Assembly (NCBI GenBank): GCA_021769885.1
Contig: JAETSA010000003.1
Location: forward strand, 62,001-126,000
Reading direction: 5' to 3'
DNA from: Bacillota bacterium
Lineage (GTDB): Bacteria; Bacillota; Clostridia; Oscillospirales; Acutalibacteraceae
DNA length: 64,000 nucleotides
Part shown: piece by piece, positions 20,286-28,734 of the stretch
Layout: the number at the start of each line of letters is the position of its first letter
How positions within the stretch are numbered: the first letter of the stretch is position 1
Program-made: the position numbers and the translations under genes
The notes under the pieces: generated by a model
Told to the model about the DNA's origin: nothing
Database searches by the model: none
The model's input: the letters and a program-made list of their open reading frames with translations, nothing else

Positions 20286-22252
20286 TACTGCACCCTCCCG
20301 AACTGCCGGTCTAGCTCATAACGGCTCAGTTCTATGAGCACAGGTCTGCCGTGCGGACAATAGCGAATATCGTCGTTTTGTAACAGCCGTTTTGTAAAAT
20401 CATACAATTCATAATCGGTGGTGTCGTTGCCCGCCTTGATTGCGGCACGGCACGCAATGGAATGGTAAATCCAATCAAGCTTTTCCGAAAGGACTTCCCG
20501 CTTGTTCTTTAAAAGATACCCCGCAAGCTCTGTGACGAGCGCGGTAATATCCTCTTTTTCGAGATTTAAGGGACACGCGCGCACACGCACCGCGCCCTCG
20601 CCGAAATCCTCGGCTTCAAAGCCCGCCTGCGCAAGCACCTCCATATGCTCCGTCACAGCGGCGTATTCGTCCTTGCTCAAAGTGACCGTAACGGGGCTTA
20701 AAAGCATTTGACTGCCTGCGTTTCCGTTCTCTTTTTTCAGCGCATCAAACAGCATCCGCTCGTGCGCCGCGTGCTTGTCGATAATCAAAAGCTTGCCGTC
20801 ACATTCCACGAAAATGAATGCCTTGAATGCCTCGCCAATCAAACGAAAGTCAAGGTGTTTTACAGGCGGTGCCTGCGGTTCGGGTTCTGCCGTTGGCACG
20901 GAGATGGATTCCGATTGTATTGTCGGTTCTGCTTTCCCGACAGATTTCTGCGGTGTAGCTTCTGTCGGTTCTATCGGTTTCGGCGCAGTGCGCACCGACA
21001 AATCAGGCAGCTGTGCGGTTTCGAAAATCTCTTCGGTATCGCGCAGGAGCGCGTCATAGACTTGGAGCCGCTGCGCTTCATTCGCTTCTGCGGCAGGTGC
21101 AGGATTTTTGGGAGTAAAGGCTTTTGGCTTTTCAGATACAGGTGTCGGAATCTCGTGTATTTCCACCTGATGCGTTTGCGGCAAAGCGGCACGCAAGACA
21201 CTCTTTTCGGGTCGGGCGGTATAGGTTGCCGTATTTTGCGGCAGTTTCACCGCAGGACGGGAACGGTCGGTGGACAGTGCATTTTTCACCGCGTAATAAA
21301 TCGCGTCGAACACGGCTTTTTCATTGGAAAAGCGCACCTCGGTTTTGGCAGGGTGCACATTGACATCGACGGTTTCGGGCGACACGGTTAAAAACAGCAC
21401 GCAGGCGGGGTATTTGCCGACCATAACGGAATTTTTATAGGCTTCATTCAATGCCGCCGCGCCCGAACGGGATTTGATGTAGCGATCATTGACAAAAAAG
21501 TGCTGCATAGAATTAGACCCGCGCGAGCAGAAGGGCTTCGACACGAATCCGCGCACGGAAATGCCGTTTAGCGCGTACTCCACAGGAATCAGCGTTTCGG
21601 CAAATTCGCGACCGTACACCGCGTGAATGCAGGATAAAAGGTCGCCATTGCCGGGACTTGCCAGCATTTGCTTGCCGTCCTTAATAAAACGCACGGCAAT
21701 CGACGGATGCGACAGCGCAATACGGTCGGCGACCGCCGCCACCGCACTGCCTTCGGCACGGTCGGTTTTCAAAAACTTCATTCGGGCGGGTGTATTAAAG
21801 AACAAATCGCGAATCAACAGCGTTGTGCCGACAGGACAGCCCGCATCATCTACGGAAATCACCTCTCCGCCCTCTAACACGGCGCGCGTGCCTGCAAATT
21901 CCGATGCGGTTTTTGTCATCAGCTCTACGCGCGACACGGCGGCGACGGATGCCAACGCCTCGCCGCGAAAGCCCAAGGTCAAAATAGAATCCAAATCCTC
22001 CGCCGCTTGTACCTTACTGGTTGCGTGGCTTAAAAAAGCGGTCGGCACATCCTCACGCGCAATGCCGCAGCCGTTATCCGTCACGCGAATCAGCCGCACA
22101 CCGCCGTTTTGAATTTCCAATGTGATTTCCGAAGCGCCCGCGTCAATCGAGTTTTCCAACAGCTCTTTCACGACGGAGGACGGCCGTTCCACGACCTCGC
22201 CCGCCGCGATAAGCTGTGCGATTTCACGCGGTAATTTATGTATTTTTGCCAC
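20285..22252 (-). CDS. mutL: DNA mismatch repair protein MutL
   Basis: AKIHKLPREIAQLIAAGEVVERPSSVVKELLENSIDAGASEI... Start probably GTG at 22252; the ORF-track start at 22324 lies inside repeats. Confidence 0.97.
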   Translation of the reverse strand: MAKIHKLPREIAQLIAAGEVVERPSSVVKELLENSIDAGASEITLEIQNGGVRLIRVTDNGCGIAREDVPTAFLSHATSKVQAAEDLDSILTLGFRGEALASVAAVSRVELMTKTASEFAGTRAVLEGGEVISVDDAGCPVGTTLLIRDLFFNTPARMKFLKTDRAEGSAVAAVADRIALSHPSIAVRFIKDGKQMLASPGNGDLLSCIHAVYGREFAETLIPVEYALNGISVRGFVSKPFCSRGSNSMQHFFVNDRYIKSRSGAAALNEAYKNSVMVGKYPACVLFLTVSPETVDVNVHPAKTEVRFSNEKAVFDAIYYAVKNALSTDRSRPAVKLPQNTATYTARPEKSVLRAALPQTHQVEIHEIPTPVSEKPKAFTPKNPAPAAEANEAQRLQVYDALLRDTEEIFETAQLPDLSVRTAPKPIEPTEATPQKSVGKAEPTIQSESISVPTAEPEPQAPPVKHLDFRLIGEAFKAFIFVECDGKLLIIDKHAAHERMLFDALKKENGNAGSQMLLSPVTVTLSKDEYAAVTEHMEVLAQAGFEAEDFGEGAVRVRACPLNLEKEDITALVTELAGYLLKNKREVLSEKLDWIYHSIACRAAIKAGNDTTDYELYDFTKRLLQNDDIRYCPHGRPVLIELSRYELDRQFGRVQ

Positions 22253-22292
22253 AGCGAGCACCTCCGTTTGCTTGTAGGGTTGAATCGGGGAC

Positions 22293-22424
22293 GTAGGGGT
22301 CGACGACCTCGGCGACCCGAGCACGGTCAGATTTTACACAAGCCTGCGGCGGGAGCAAGCCCCCGCCCTACACCCGTAGAAATCTGATAAAATTTTACGG
22401 AACGACACAGGGGTCGTTCCCTAC
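22293..22424. repeat. intergenic palindromic GTAGGG-type repeats
   Basis: GTAGGGGTCGACGACCTCGGCGACCC (22293-22318), GGCGGGAGCAAGCCCCCGCCCTAC (about 22348-22371), GGAACGACACAGGGGTCGTTCCCTAC (22399-22424). Confidence 0.85.
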
Positions 22425-22447
22425 AAGATATATAAAGCAAAATTGCT

Positions 22448-25069
22448 TTATGATTTTGCTTCGTTCACCAATGCATACAAAGTAGACATCGCCTCAATCG
22501 GCGTTAGGGTGTTGACGTCTATTTGCTGTAATTTTTCTAAAAGGCTCTGTTCTTTGGCAGAGGCAAAGCTGATTTGGAGCTTTTCTTCCGCTTCTTCTGC
22601 GGCTTCGGGGATTTTCGCAGTCGGCAAAGGCTGTTCGGCGGCACTTGCTTCCAGCGCTTTCAAGATCACCTTGGCACGGCGCACGACCGTGTCGGGTACG
22701 CCTGCAAGCCGAGCCACGTCAATACCGTAACTGCCGTCCGCACCGCCGCGCACAATGCGCCGCAAAAACGTGATATCGTCGCCGCGCTTTTTCACGGCGA
22801 TATTGTAATTTTTCACGCCGCTGATATGGTCTTCCAGCTCTGTCAATTCGTGATAATGTGTGGCAAACAGTGTTTTTGCGCCGAGCTTTTTGCGGTCTGC
22901 CACAAACTCCAAAACGGCGCGCGCAATGCTCATCCCGTCATAGGTCGATGTGCCGCGCCCGATTTCATCCAAAATAATTAAGCTTTTGTTGGTTGCATTT
23001 TCCAAAATTTCCGCAACCTCGCGCATTTCCACCATAAACGTGGACTGTCCGCTGGCAAGGTCGTCCGACGCGCCGACGCGGGTGAATATGCTGTCGCACA
23101 GTCCGATAGACGCACGCTTTGCAGGCACAAAGCTACCCATTTGCGCCATCAGCACGAGAATCGCAACCTGACGCATATAGGTCGATTTACCTGCCATATT
23201 CGGACCTGTGATAATGGCAATGCGGTTGTCGCCGCAGTCGAGCAGGGTATCGTTCGGTACAAACGGCGTACTGCCGAGCATTTTTTCGACGACGGGATGC
23301 CGCCCTTCTTCAATGACGATTGCACCCGAATCATTAATTTCGGGGCGGGTATAGCGGTTCTCAATTGCCACATTCGCCAAAGAACACAGAGTATCGAGCA
23401 TCGCAACCGCCTTTGCGGTGCGGCGGGTACGGTCATACTGCGCGGCGATTTTTTGGCGCACGGCGCAGAAAATTTCATATTCCAAGGATACAATTCGCTC
23501 CTGCGCGCCGAGCACCTTGGATTCCAATGCTTTGAGTTCCTCGGTGATGTAGCGTTCGCAGTTGGAAAGCGTCTGCTTGCGGATATATGTATCGGGCACC
23601 AACGCCTTGAACGCGTTTGCAACCTCATAATAATAGCCAAACACGCGGTTGTATCCGATTTTCAGCTTTTTAATGCCTGTGGCTTCCTGCTCCTTTAATT
23701 CCAGTTCCGAAAGAAAATCCTTACCGCCCTTGACGATACCGCGCAATTCGTCGAGCTCCGCATTGAAGCCGTCCTGAATCATACCGCCCTCACGCACGGA
23801 AAACGGCGCGTCCTCGCGAATAGCATCACTGACGAGCGTGAACACATCCTCGAGCAAATCCATATCGCGGTCAATGTCCTTGAGCAGTGCGGCGGAGACG
23901 CCCAACAGCTGTTGTTTGATGGTCGGCAACGCTTGAAGCGTCGATTTTAAGGAAAGCAGTTCCTTCGCGTTCGCTGTATTGTAGACCACGCGCGTCATCA
24001 GACGTTCCATATCGTAAATGCCTAAAAAGCTTTCTGTAAGGGTTTGAAGCTTTACGGGGTTGTTCACCAATTCATCCACCGCATTGTGGCGGCGCGAGAT
24101 GCCCGCGCAGTCATATAAGGGACATTCCACCCAGCTTCTGAGCATCCGCTTACCCATAGCGGTTTTGGTTTTATCGAGCACCCACAAAAGCGAACCGCGT
24201 TTTTCGCGGTCACGCAGGGTTTCTGTCAGCTCTAAATTGCGGCGCGAGGAAATCCCGATTTTCATATATTTCAAATCGGAATAAAACTGCACCGTCCGAA
24301 TATTTTGGAGGTCGGTCTTTTGCACCTCATATAAATAGGAAAGCACGGCGGCAAGCGCACAAACCGCACTTCTCTTGTTTTCGTCTTTTAATGCTTCGAG
24401 CTGTTCTGTGCCGAAATGGGATTGCACACGCGCACAAGCGGCTTCGTAATCGAGCGCGCCCGCGTCCAACAGCTCCGCAGTCGTTTCCAGCTTTTTGGTA
24501 ATAAAGGTACGAAGCGCACCAAGCGATGCGGCTTCTTTATTTAACAATACCTCGCTCGGCGCAAACCGTGCAAGCTCGTCCACGCATTTTTCTTCGATAT
24601 TTTCGGAAAATGCGGTCAAATGCACTTCGCCTGTAGAAACATCGGCAAAGCACATACCCATTTGGTCAAAGCCGAGACACAAACAGGCAAGATAGTTGTT
24701 CTTCGTTTCATCGAGCATACTGCTTTCAATCACGGTGCCCGCCGTCATTACGCGGATAACGCCGCGTTTCACGATGCCTTTTGCGGCTTTGGGGTCTTCC
24801 ATCTGCTCACAAATGGCAACCTTGTAGCCGCGCGAAACCAATTTGGCGATGTACCCATCCGCACTGTGAAACGGCACGCCGCACATCGGTGCGCGCTCCT
24901 CCTGCCCGCAGTCGCGCCCCGTAAGCACCAGTTCCAGCTCCCGCGAGGCGATTTTGGCATCGTCAAAAAACATTTCGTAAAAATCCCCAAGGCGAAAGAA
25001 CAGAATCGTATCGGGATACGCCTGCTTGATTTCAAAATATTGTTTCATCATCGGTGACAGTTCCGCCAT
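22448..25069 (-). CDS. mutS: DNA mismatch repair protein MutS
   Basis: 873 aa, MMKQYFEIKQAYPDTILFFRLGDFYEMFFDDA..., Walker A ITGPNMAGKSTYMRQ, DEIGRGTSTYDGMSIA. Confidence 0.99.
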   Translation of the reverse strand: MAELSPMMKQYFEIKQAYPDTILFFRLGDFYEMFFDDAKIASRELELVLTGRDCGQEERAPMCGVPFHSADGYIAKLVSRGYKVAICEQMEDPKAAKGIVKRGVIRVMTAGTVIESSMLDETKNNYLACLCLGFDQMGMCFADVSTGEVHLTAFSENIEEKCVDELARFAPSEVLLNKEAASLGALRTFITKKLETTAELLDAGALDYEAACARVQSHFGTEQLEALKDENKRSAVCALAAVLSYLYEVQKTDLQNIRTVQFYSDLKYMKIGISSRRNLELTETLRDREKRGSLLWVLDKTKTAMGKRMLRSWVECPLYDCAGISRRHNAVDELVNNPVKLQTLTESFLGIYDMERLMTRVVYNTANAKELLSLKSTLQALPTIKQQLLGVSAALLKDIDRDMDLLEDVFTLVSDAIREDAPFSVREGGMIQDGFNAELDELRGIVKGGKDFLSELELKEQEATGIKKLKIGYNRVFGYYYEVANAFKALVPDTYIRKQTLSNCERYITEELKALESKVLGAQERIVSLEYEIFCAVRQKIAAQYDRTRRTAKAVAMLDTLCSLANVAIENRYTRPEINDSGAIVIEEGRHPVVEKMLGSTPFVPNDTLLDCGDNRIAIITGPNMAGKSTYMRQVAILVLMAQMGSFVPAKRASIGLCDSIFTRVGASDDLASGQSTFMVEMREVAEILENATNKSLIILDEIGRGTSTYDGMSIARAVLEFVADRKKLGAKTLFATHYHELTELEDHISGVKNYNIAVKKRGDDITFLRRIVRGGADGSYGIDVARLAGVPDTVVRRAKVILKALEASAAEQPLPTAKIPEAAEEAEEKLQISFASAKEQSLLEKLQQIDVNTLTPIEAMSTLYALVNEAKS

Positions 25070-25121
25070 AATCCGCCTCGCCTTGGGTTAAAAAATTTGT
25101 TTTTTAAGTTCTAAATCTTGC

Positions 25122-25529
25122 TTAGTGACAGCCGCTGCAAGAGGAGCATTCGCCGCCGCAGTTGTGTGCGTTGGGGTCGCAGGTTTCGGGGTCTTCGCCG
25201 TTGACACACATTGCAAGAATGCCTGTCAGGTAGTTCATCATTTCATCGACAGCCTGACGTGCTTCTTCAAATTTCTGCATATTTTTGTTTGCCATAATTT
25301 GGGTGTAAACGCCCTGAAATTCCTTGTTGAAGCCTTCCATTTTTGCTTCGTCGGGTTCTTCCTTGCCTGCTTCCTGCTGATAGGAAAGCTGAATCAGACG
25401 GATTTTGCCCATCAGTGCGTTGAGCTCCTCGTCTGCATCGTTTGCTTTTCTCGCTGCTTCGAAATCCAAATAGACCTTGTCCTGCTGAATTGCCGCGCCG
25501 AGCTGTCTTGCCAATTTTTCGAGTTCCAT
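25122..25529 (-). CDS. YlbF/YmcA (Ric)-family protein with Cys-rich tail
   Basis: 135 aa, helical ARQLGAAIQQDKVYLDFEAARKANDADEELNALMGKIR...; C-terminus CVNGEDPETCDPNAHNCGGECSSCSGCH. Confidence 0.85.
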   Translation of the reverse strand: MELEKLARQLGAAIQQDKVYLDFEAARKANDADEELNALMGKIRLIQLSYQQEAGKEEPDEAKMEGFNKEFQGVYTQIMANKNMQKFEEARQAVDEMMNYLTGILAMCVNGEDPETCDPNAHNCGGECSSCSGCH

Positions 25530-25589
25530 AATTTTCTCCTGTCGTTTTTTACTTATTATAAATGAGCGATTGCTCTATTTATCAAAAAT

Positions 25590-27053
25590 TTATGCTTTCT
25601 GCAATTCTCCTGCCACCTGCCACGAGCGTGTATCCGTTACGGTGACGTCTTGGTACGTGCCGACAAGTGCTGTATCTGCGGGAAATTCAATCACCACATT
25701 GCCGTCCGTGCGCCCCGAAAGGAGATTGCCGTCAGATTTTGAAACACCCTCCACCAACACGCGGTAGGTCTTGCCGAGCATCGCGGCCGTACGCCGTGCG
25801 GCGATTTCCTCCTGCGTTTTCAAGAGCTCGCCCATCCATTTTGCTTTTTCAGCGTGCGATACGGGGTCGGGCATCGTTTCTGCCTTCGTTCCCTTGCGCG
25901 GGGAAAAGATAAAGGTAAACAGCGAGGTAAATTCCACCTCGCGGATAAGCGATAAGGTGTCCTGAAATTCTTCGTACGTCTCGCCTGGGAAGCCGACGAT
26001 TACGTCGCTTGTCAGAGACAAGTCGGGAATCTTTTTCTTTGCGTAATTGATTAACTCCAAATAATGCGCGCGCGTATATCGGCGGTTCATTTCGCCCAAA
26101 ACGCGGTCATTGCCCGACTGGAACGGCAGATGCAGGTGCTTTGACACCTTATCGCATTCAGCGATGGTGTCTAACAATTCATAGGTGCAGTCCTTCGGGT
26201 GCGAAGTCATAAAACGGATTTTAAAATCGCCGTCGAGCGCGTTGAGCTCGCGCAGAAGCTGTGAAAAATTCATCGGGTTTTGATTATTCTTCCCGTAAGA
26301 ATTTACATTTTGCCCCAAAAGCGTAATTTCCTTATACCCTGCCGCAATAATTTCACGTGCTTCGCGGAGTACCTCTTCGGGTTCGCGGCTGCGCTCGCGC
26401 CCGCGCACATACGGCACAACGCAGTAAGTGCAGAAATTGTCACAGCCGTACATAATCGGCAGCCACGCTTTCACACCGCGGTCCCGACGCACAGGCAGAC
26501 CCTCGGCAATTTCCGCCGCATCTTCGGGGGCGCAGACCACGCGTTTGCCGCCCTGCAGGGTTTTCAAAAGCAGTTCGGGCAACAGGTGCATGGCGTGCGT
26601 GCCGAACACCAAATTTACAAACGGATAGCTTTTATATATTTTCTCACGGACGTGCGCTTGCTGCATCATACACCCGCACAGCGCAATAATCAAATCGGGC
26701 TTTGCCGTTTTGTAACGCTTGATTGCGCCGATGTTGCCGAAGACCCTGTCCTCCGCGTGCTCGCGGATTGCACAGGTGTTGTAAAGAATCAAATCCGCCT
26801 CTTCAATGGATTCCGTCGGCACATAGCCAACCGCGCACAGCAGTCCGCGGATGCGTTCGCTATCCGCAACATTGCCCTGACAGCCGTAGGTGTGGATGAA
26901 CGCCTTCGGCGGCGCATCGTAATATTTCGCTTGCAGTACGGATTTCGCTTCTTCCGCAAAGCGGTGTTGCCGTGCAAGCTCTTCCTCGCTGATTATGCTT
27001 TTCTTTGCCACTGAATATTCTCCGATCAAGCAAGATATACGGAATGCAGCCAC
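25590..27053 (-). CDS. miaB: tRNA-2-methylthio-N6-dimethylallyladenosine synthase
   Basis: TYGCQGNVADSERIRGLL..., radical-SAM MYGCDNFCTYCVVPYVRGRERSR, TRAM-like C-terminus. The N-terminal start is uncertain. Confidence 0.96.
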   Translation of the reverse strand: MAAFRISCLIGEYSVAKKSIISEEELARQHRFAEEAKSVLQAKYYDAPPKAFIHTYGCQGNVADSERIRGLLCAVGYVPTESIEEADLILYNTCAIREHAEDRVFGNIGAIKRYKTAKPDLIIALCGCMMQQAHVREKIYKSYPFVNLVFGTHAMHLLPELLLKTLQGGKRVVCAPEDAAEIAEGLPVRRDRGVKAWLPIMYGCDNFCTYCVVPYVRGRERSREPEEVLREAREIIAAGYKEITLLGQNVNSYGKNNQNPMNFSQLLRELNALDGDFKIRFMTSHPKDCTYELLDTIAECDKVSKHLHLPFQSGNDRVLGEMNRRYTRAHYLELINYAKKKIPDLSLTSDVIVGFPGETYEEFQDTLSLIREVEFTSLFTFIFSPRKGTKAETMPDPVSHAEKAKWMGELLKTQEEIAARRTAAMLGKTYRVLVEGVSKSDGNLLSGRTDGNVVIEFPADTALVGTYQDVTVTDTRSWQVAGELQKA

Positions 27054-27964
27054 GAAAGTACATCGTTCTGCACGGTTTCGTAATCGTCCTCGAACAACAG
27101 CTCGTGGCGGTCGCCCGGGTACAGAATCACTGTGGGCTCGTGCCCTGCCAGCACCAGATTATCCGCCACGGAGAGCACTCCCTTGCCGTTGAAGCCGACG
27201 GGGTCCTTCGCACCCGAGATAATCATAATCGGTAAATCCGCAGGAATTTTATATGCCCAGTCCTTTCTGCCGCATTCGCACGCGAGTGCAAACATATCGC
27301 GGTAACCGCCGAGCTTTAAAGGGAAGCCGCACAGCGGGTCGTTCATATAATTTTCCTGATTCTGCTTGTTTTTGCTGATCCACGCCACGGAAGAACCGTT
27401 CTTTTCGCCTGCCGCAAGATTGCTGACGGTGTTGAACAGATTGCCGAGCACGTGCGCGTCCGCATCCGCGCCGAACTTCTCACACGCCGCATTGATGGCA
27501 GGCACAAGCGCCTCCGCCGCCGCTGGAACCTCCGCCGTGCCGCAGTAAATTGCGCCGTTCAATTCCTCGCCGAAATGCGCGGTATACACACGCGCACACA
27601 AAGACCCCATACTGTGCCCGAATAGGAAGTAGGGCAGGTCGGGATAACGTTTTTTCATAATTTTTGTGAGAATATGCAAATCGTCTACCAAACGCTTGTC
27701 GCCGTTGTAGGCATCAAAATAACCGTAATCCTTGTCAGAATTGACGGATTTGCCGTGACCCAAATGATCACTGCCGCAAACGACAAAGCCGTTGGATGCC
27801 AAAAATCTCGCAAAACCGTCATAGCGTTCAATATGCTCCGCCATACCGTGTGCGATTTGAAATACGCCGATGGGCGTAAGCTCTTCTTCCTTCCAAATCA
27901 ATGCGCGGATTTTGTGCCGGCCTGTAGAAGAATTGAAATATGCTTCTGTCTTAACAATTGCCAT
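27026..27964 (-). CDS. alpha/beta hydrolase (monoacylglycerol-lipase-like)
   Basis: VFQIAHGMAEHIERYDGFARFLASNGFVVCGSDHLGHGKS...YFLFGHSMGSLCARVY. Start at ATG 27964, preceded by GGAGG. Confidence 0.9.
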   Translation of the reverse strand: MAIVKTEAYFNSSTGRHKIRALIWKEEELTPIGVFQIAHGMAEHIERYDGFARFLASNGFVVCGSDHLGHGKSVNSDKDYGYFDAYNGDKRLVDDLHILTKIMKKRYPDLPYFLFGHSMGSLCARVYTAHFGEELNGAIYCGTAEVPAAAEALVPAINAACEKFGADADAHVLGNLFNTVSNLAAGEKNGSSVAWISKNKQNQENYMNDPLCGFPLKLGGYRDMFALACECGRKDWAYKIPADLPIMIISGAKDPVGFNGKGVLSVADNLVLAGHEPTVILYPGDRHELLFEDDYETVQNDVLSWLHSVYLA

Positions 27965-28196
27965 ATTGCGCCTCCGTTTTTTGTGTTGCAATGCAATCAA
28001 ATATTGCTCCGAATACAAATATTTATACAGATAAGAGTATAACACAACCTGCGCGTTTTGTCACCCATTTTCTTGCGGGCAAAGCGAAACAAATTCGCCG
28101 AAAATTCGCAAATATTTCGGCATTTCTGTCAAATTCGGGAGGGTTTCTTTGTGAAAAAGCAGGTGTGGAAAACCAAATACCGAAAGGAGCGATGGA

Positions 28197-28632
28197 ATGA
28201 AAAAGGCTTTGAAATATATTCTTATCCTCTTGCTATGCGCGGCAATCGGTTTGGGCGTTTCCGCTGCAATCCACAGTGGGATACAGCGTGCGGAGATAGA
28301 GAATACGTATATCGCCAGTTATCCGCAGGCAATCGAGCTTCCCAAAAAACAGGGAAAAGAAATTCTAAAGGGAAACTACAGTACCCGAAACAGAATGGGC
28401 TTGTTGCGCGAACGGCGATTTGAAGGTTTTAAATTTACACTGGCAATTTCAAGAAGAACCGTATTTATGGCAAAATGCGGGTGCGCTGATTCAAAATAAA
28501 AACGGAGAGGTGTTTTATGCACAGAATCCGTACCTTTCCGCAAGTATGGGCTGGTGGGCATATGATATACAGCCCATTCCCGAGCCTGCACAGACCGAAC
28601 TGCAAAACGCCTTCCGCGAAATAAACTTTTAA
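28197..28632 (+). pseudogene. small exported or membrane protein gene with probable one-base frameshift
   Basis: ORF 28197 starts MKKALKYILILLLCAAIGLGVSAAIH. Coding appears to switch to the frame of ORF 28420 (...ETEWACCANGDLKVLNLHWQFQEEPYLWQNAGALIQNKNGEVFYAQNPYLSASMGWWAYDIQPIPEPAQTELQNAFREINF). Confidence 0.6.
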
Positions 28633-28679
28633 ATACAAATTGACGTTTTTCCGTCAAATTTTGTAGAAACTCCCTTCAA

Positions 28680-28718
28680 AAACCCCGATGCAGAAAATGC
28701 TCTGCATCGGGGTTTTCC
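28680..28718. terminator. intrinsic terminator between convergent genes
   Basis: AAAACCCCGATGCAGAAAATGCTCTGCATCGGGGTTTTCC. Confidence 0.88.
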
Positions 28719-28734
28719 TTTGTATATCTGATTT

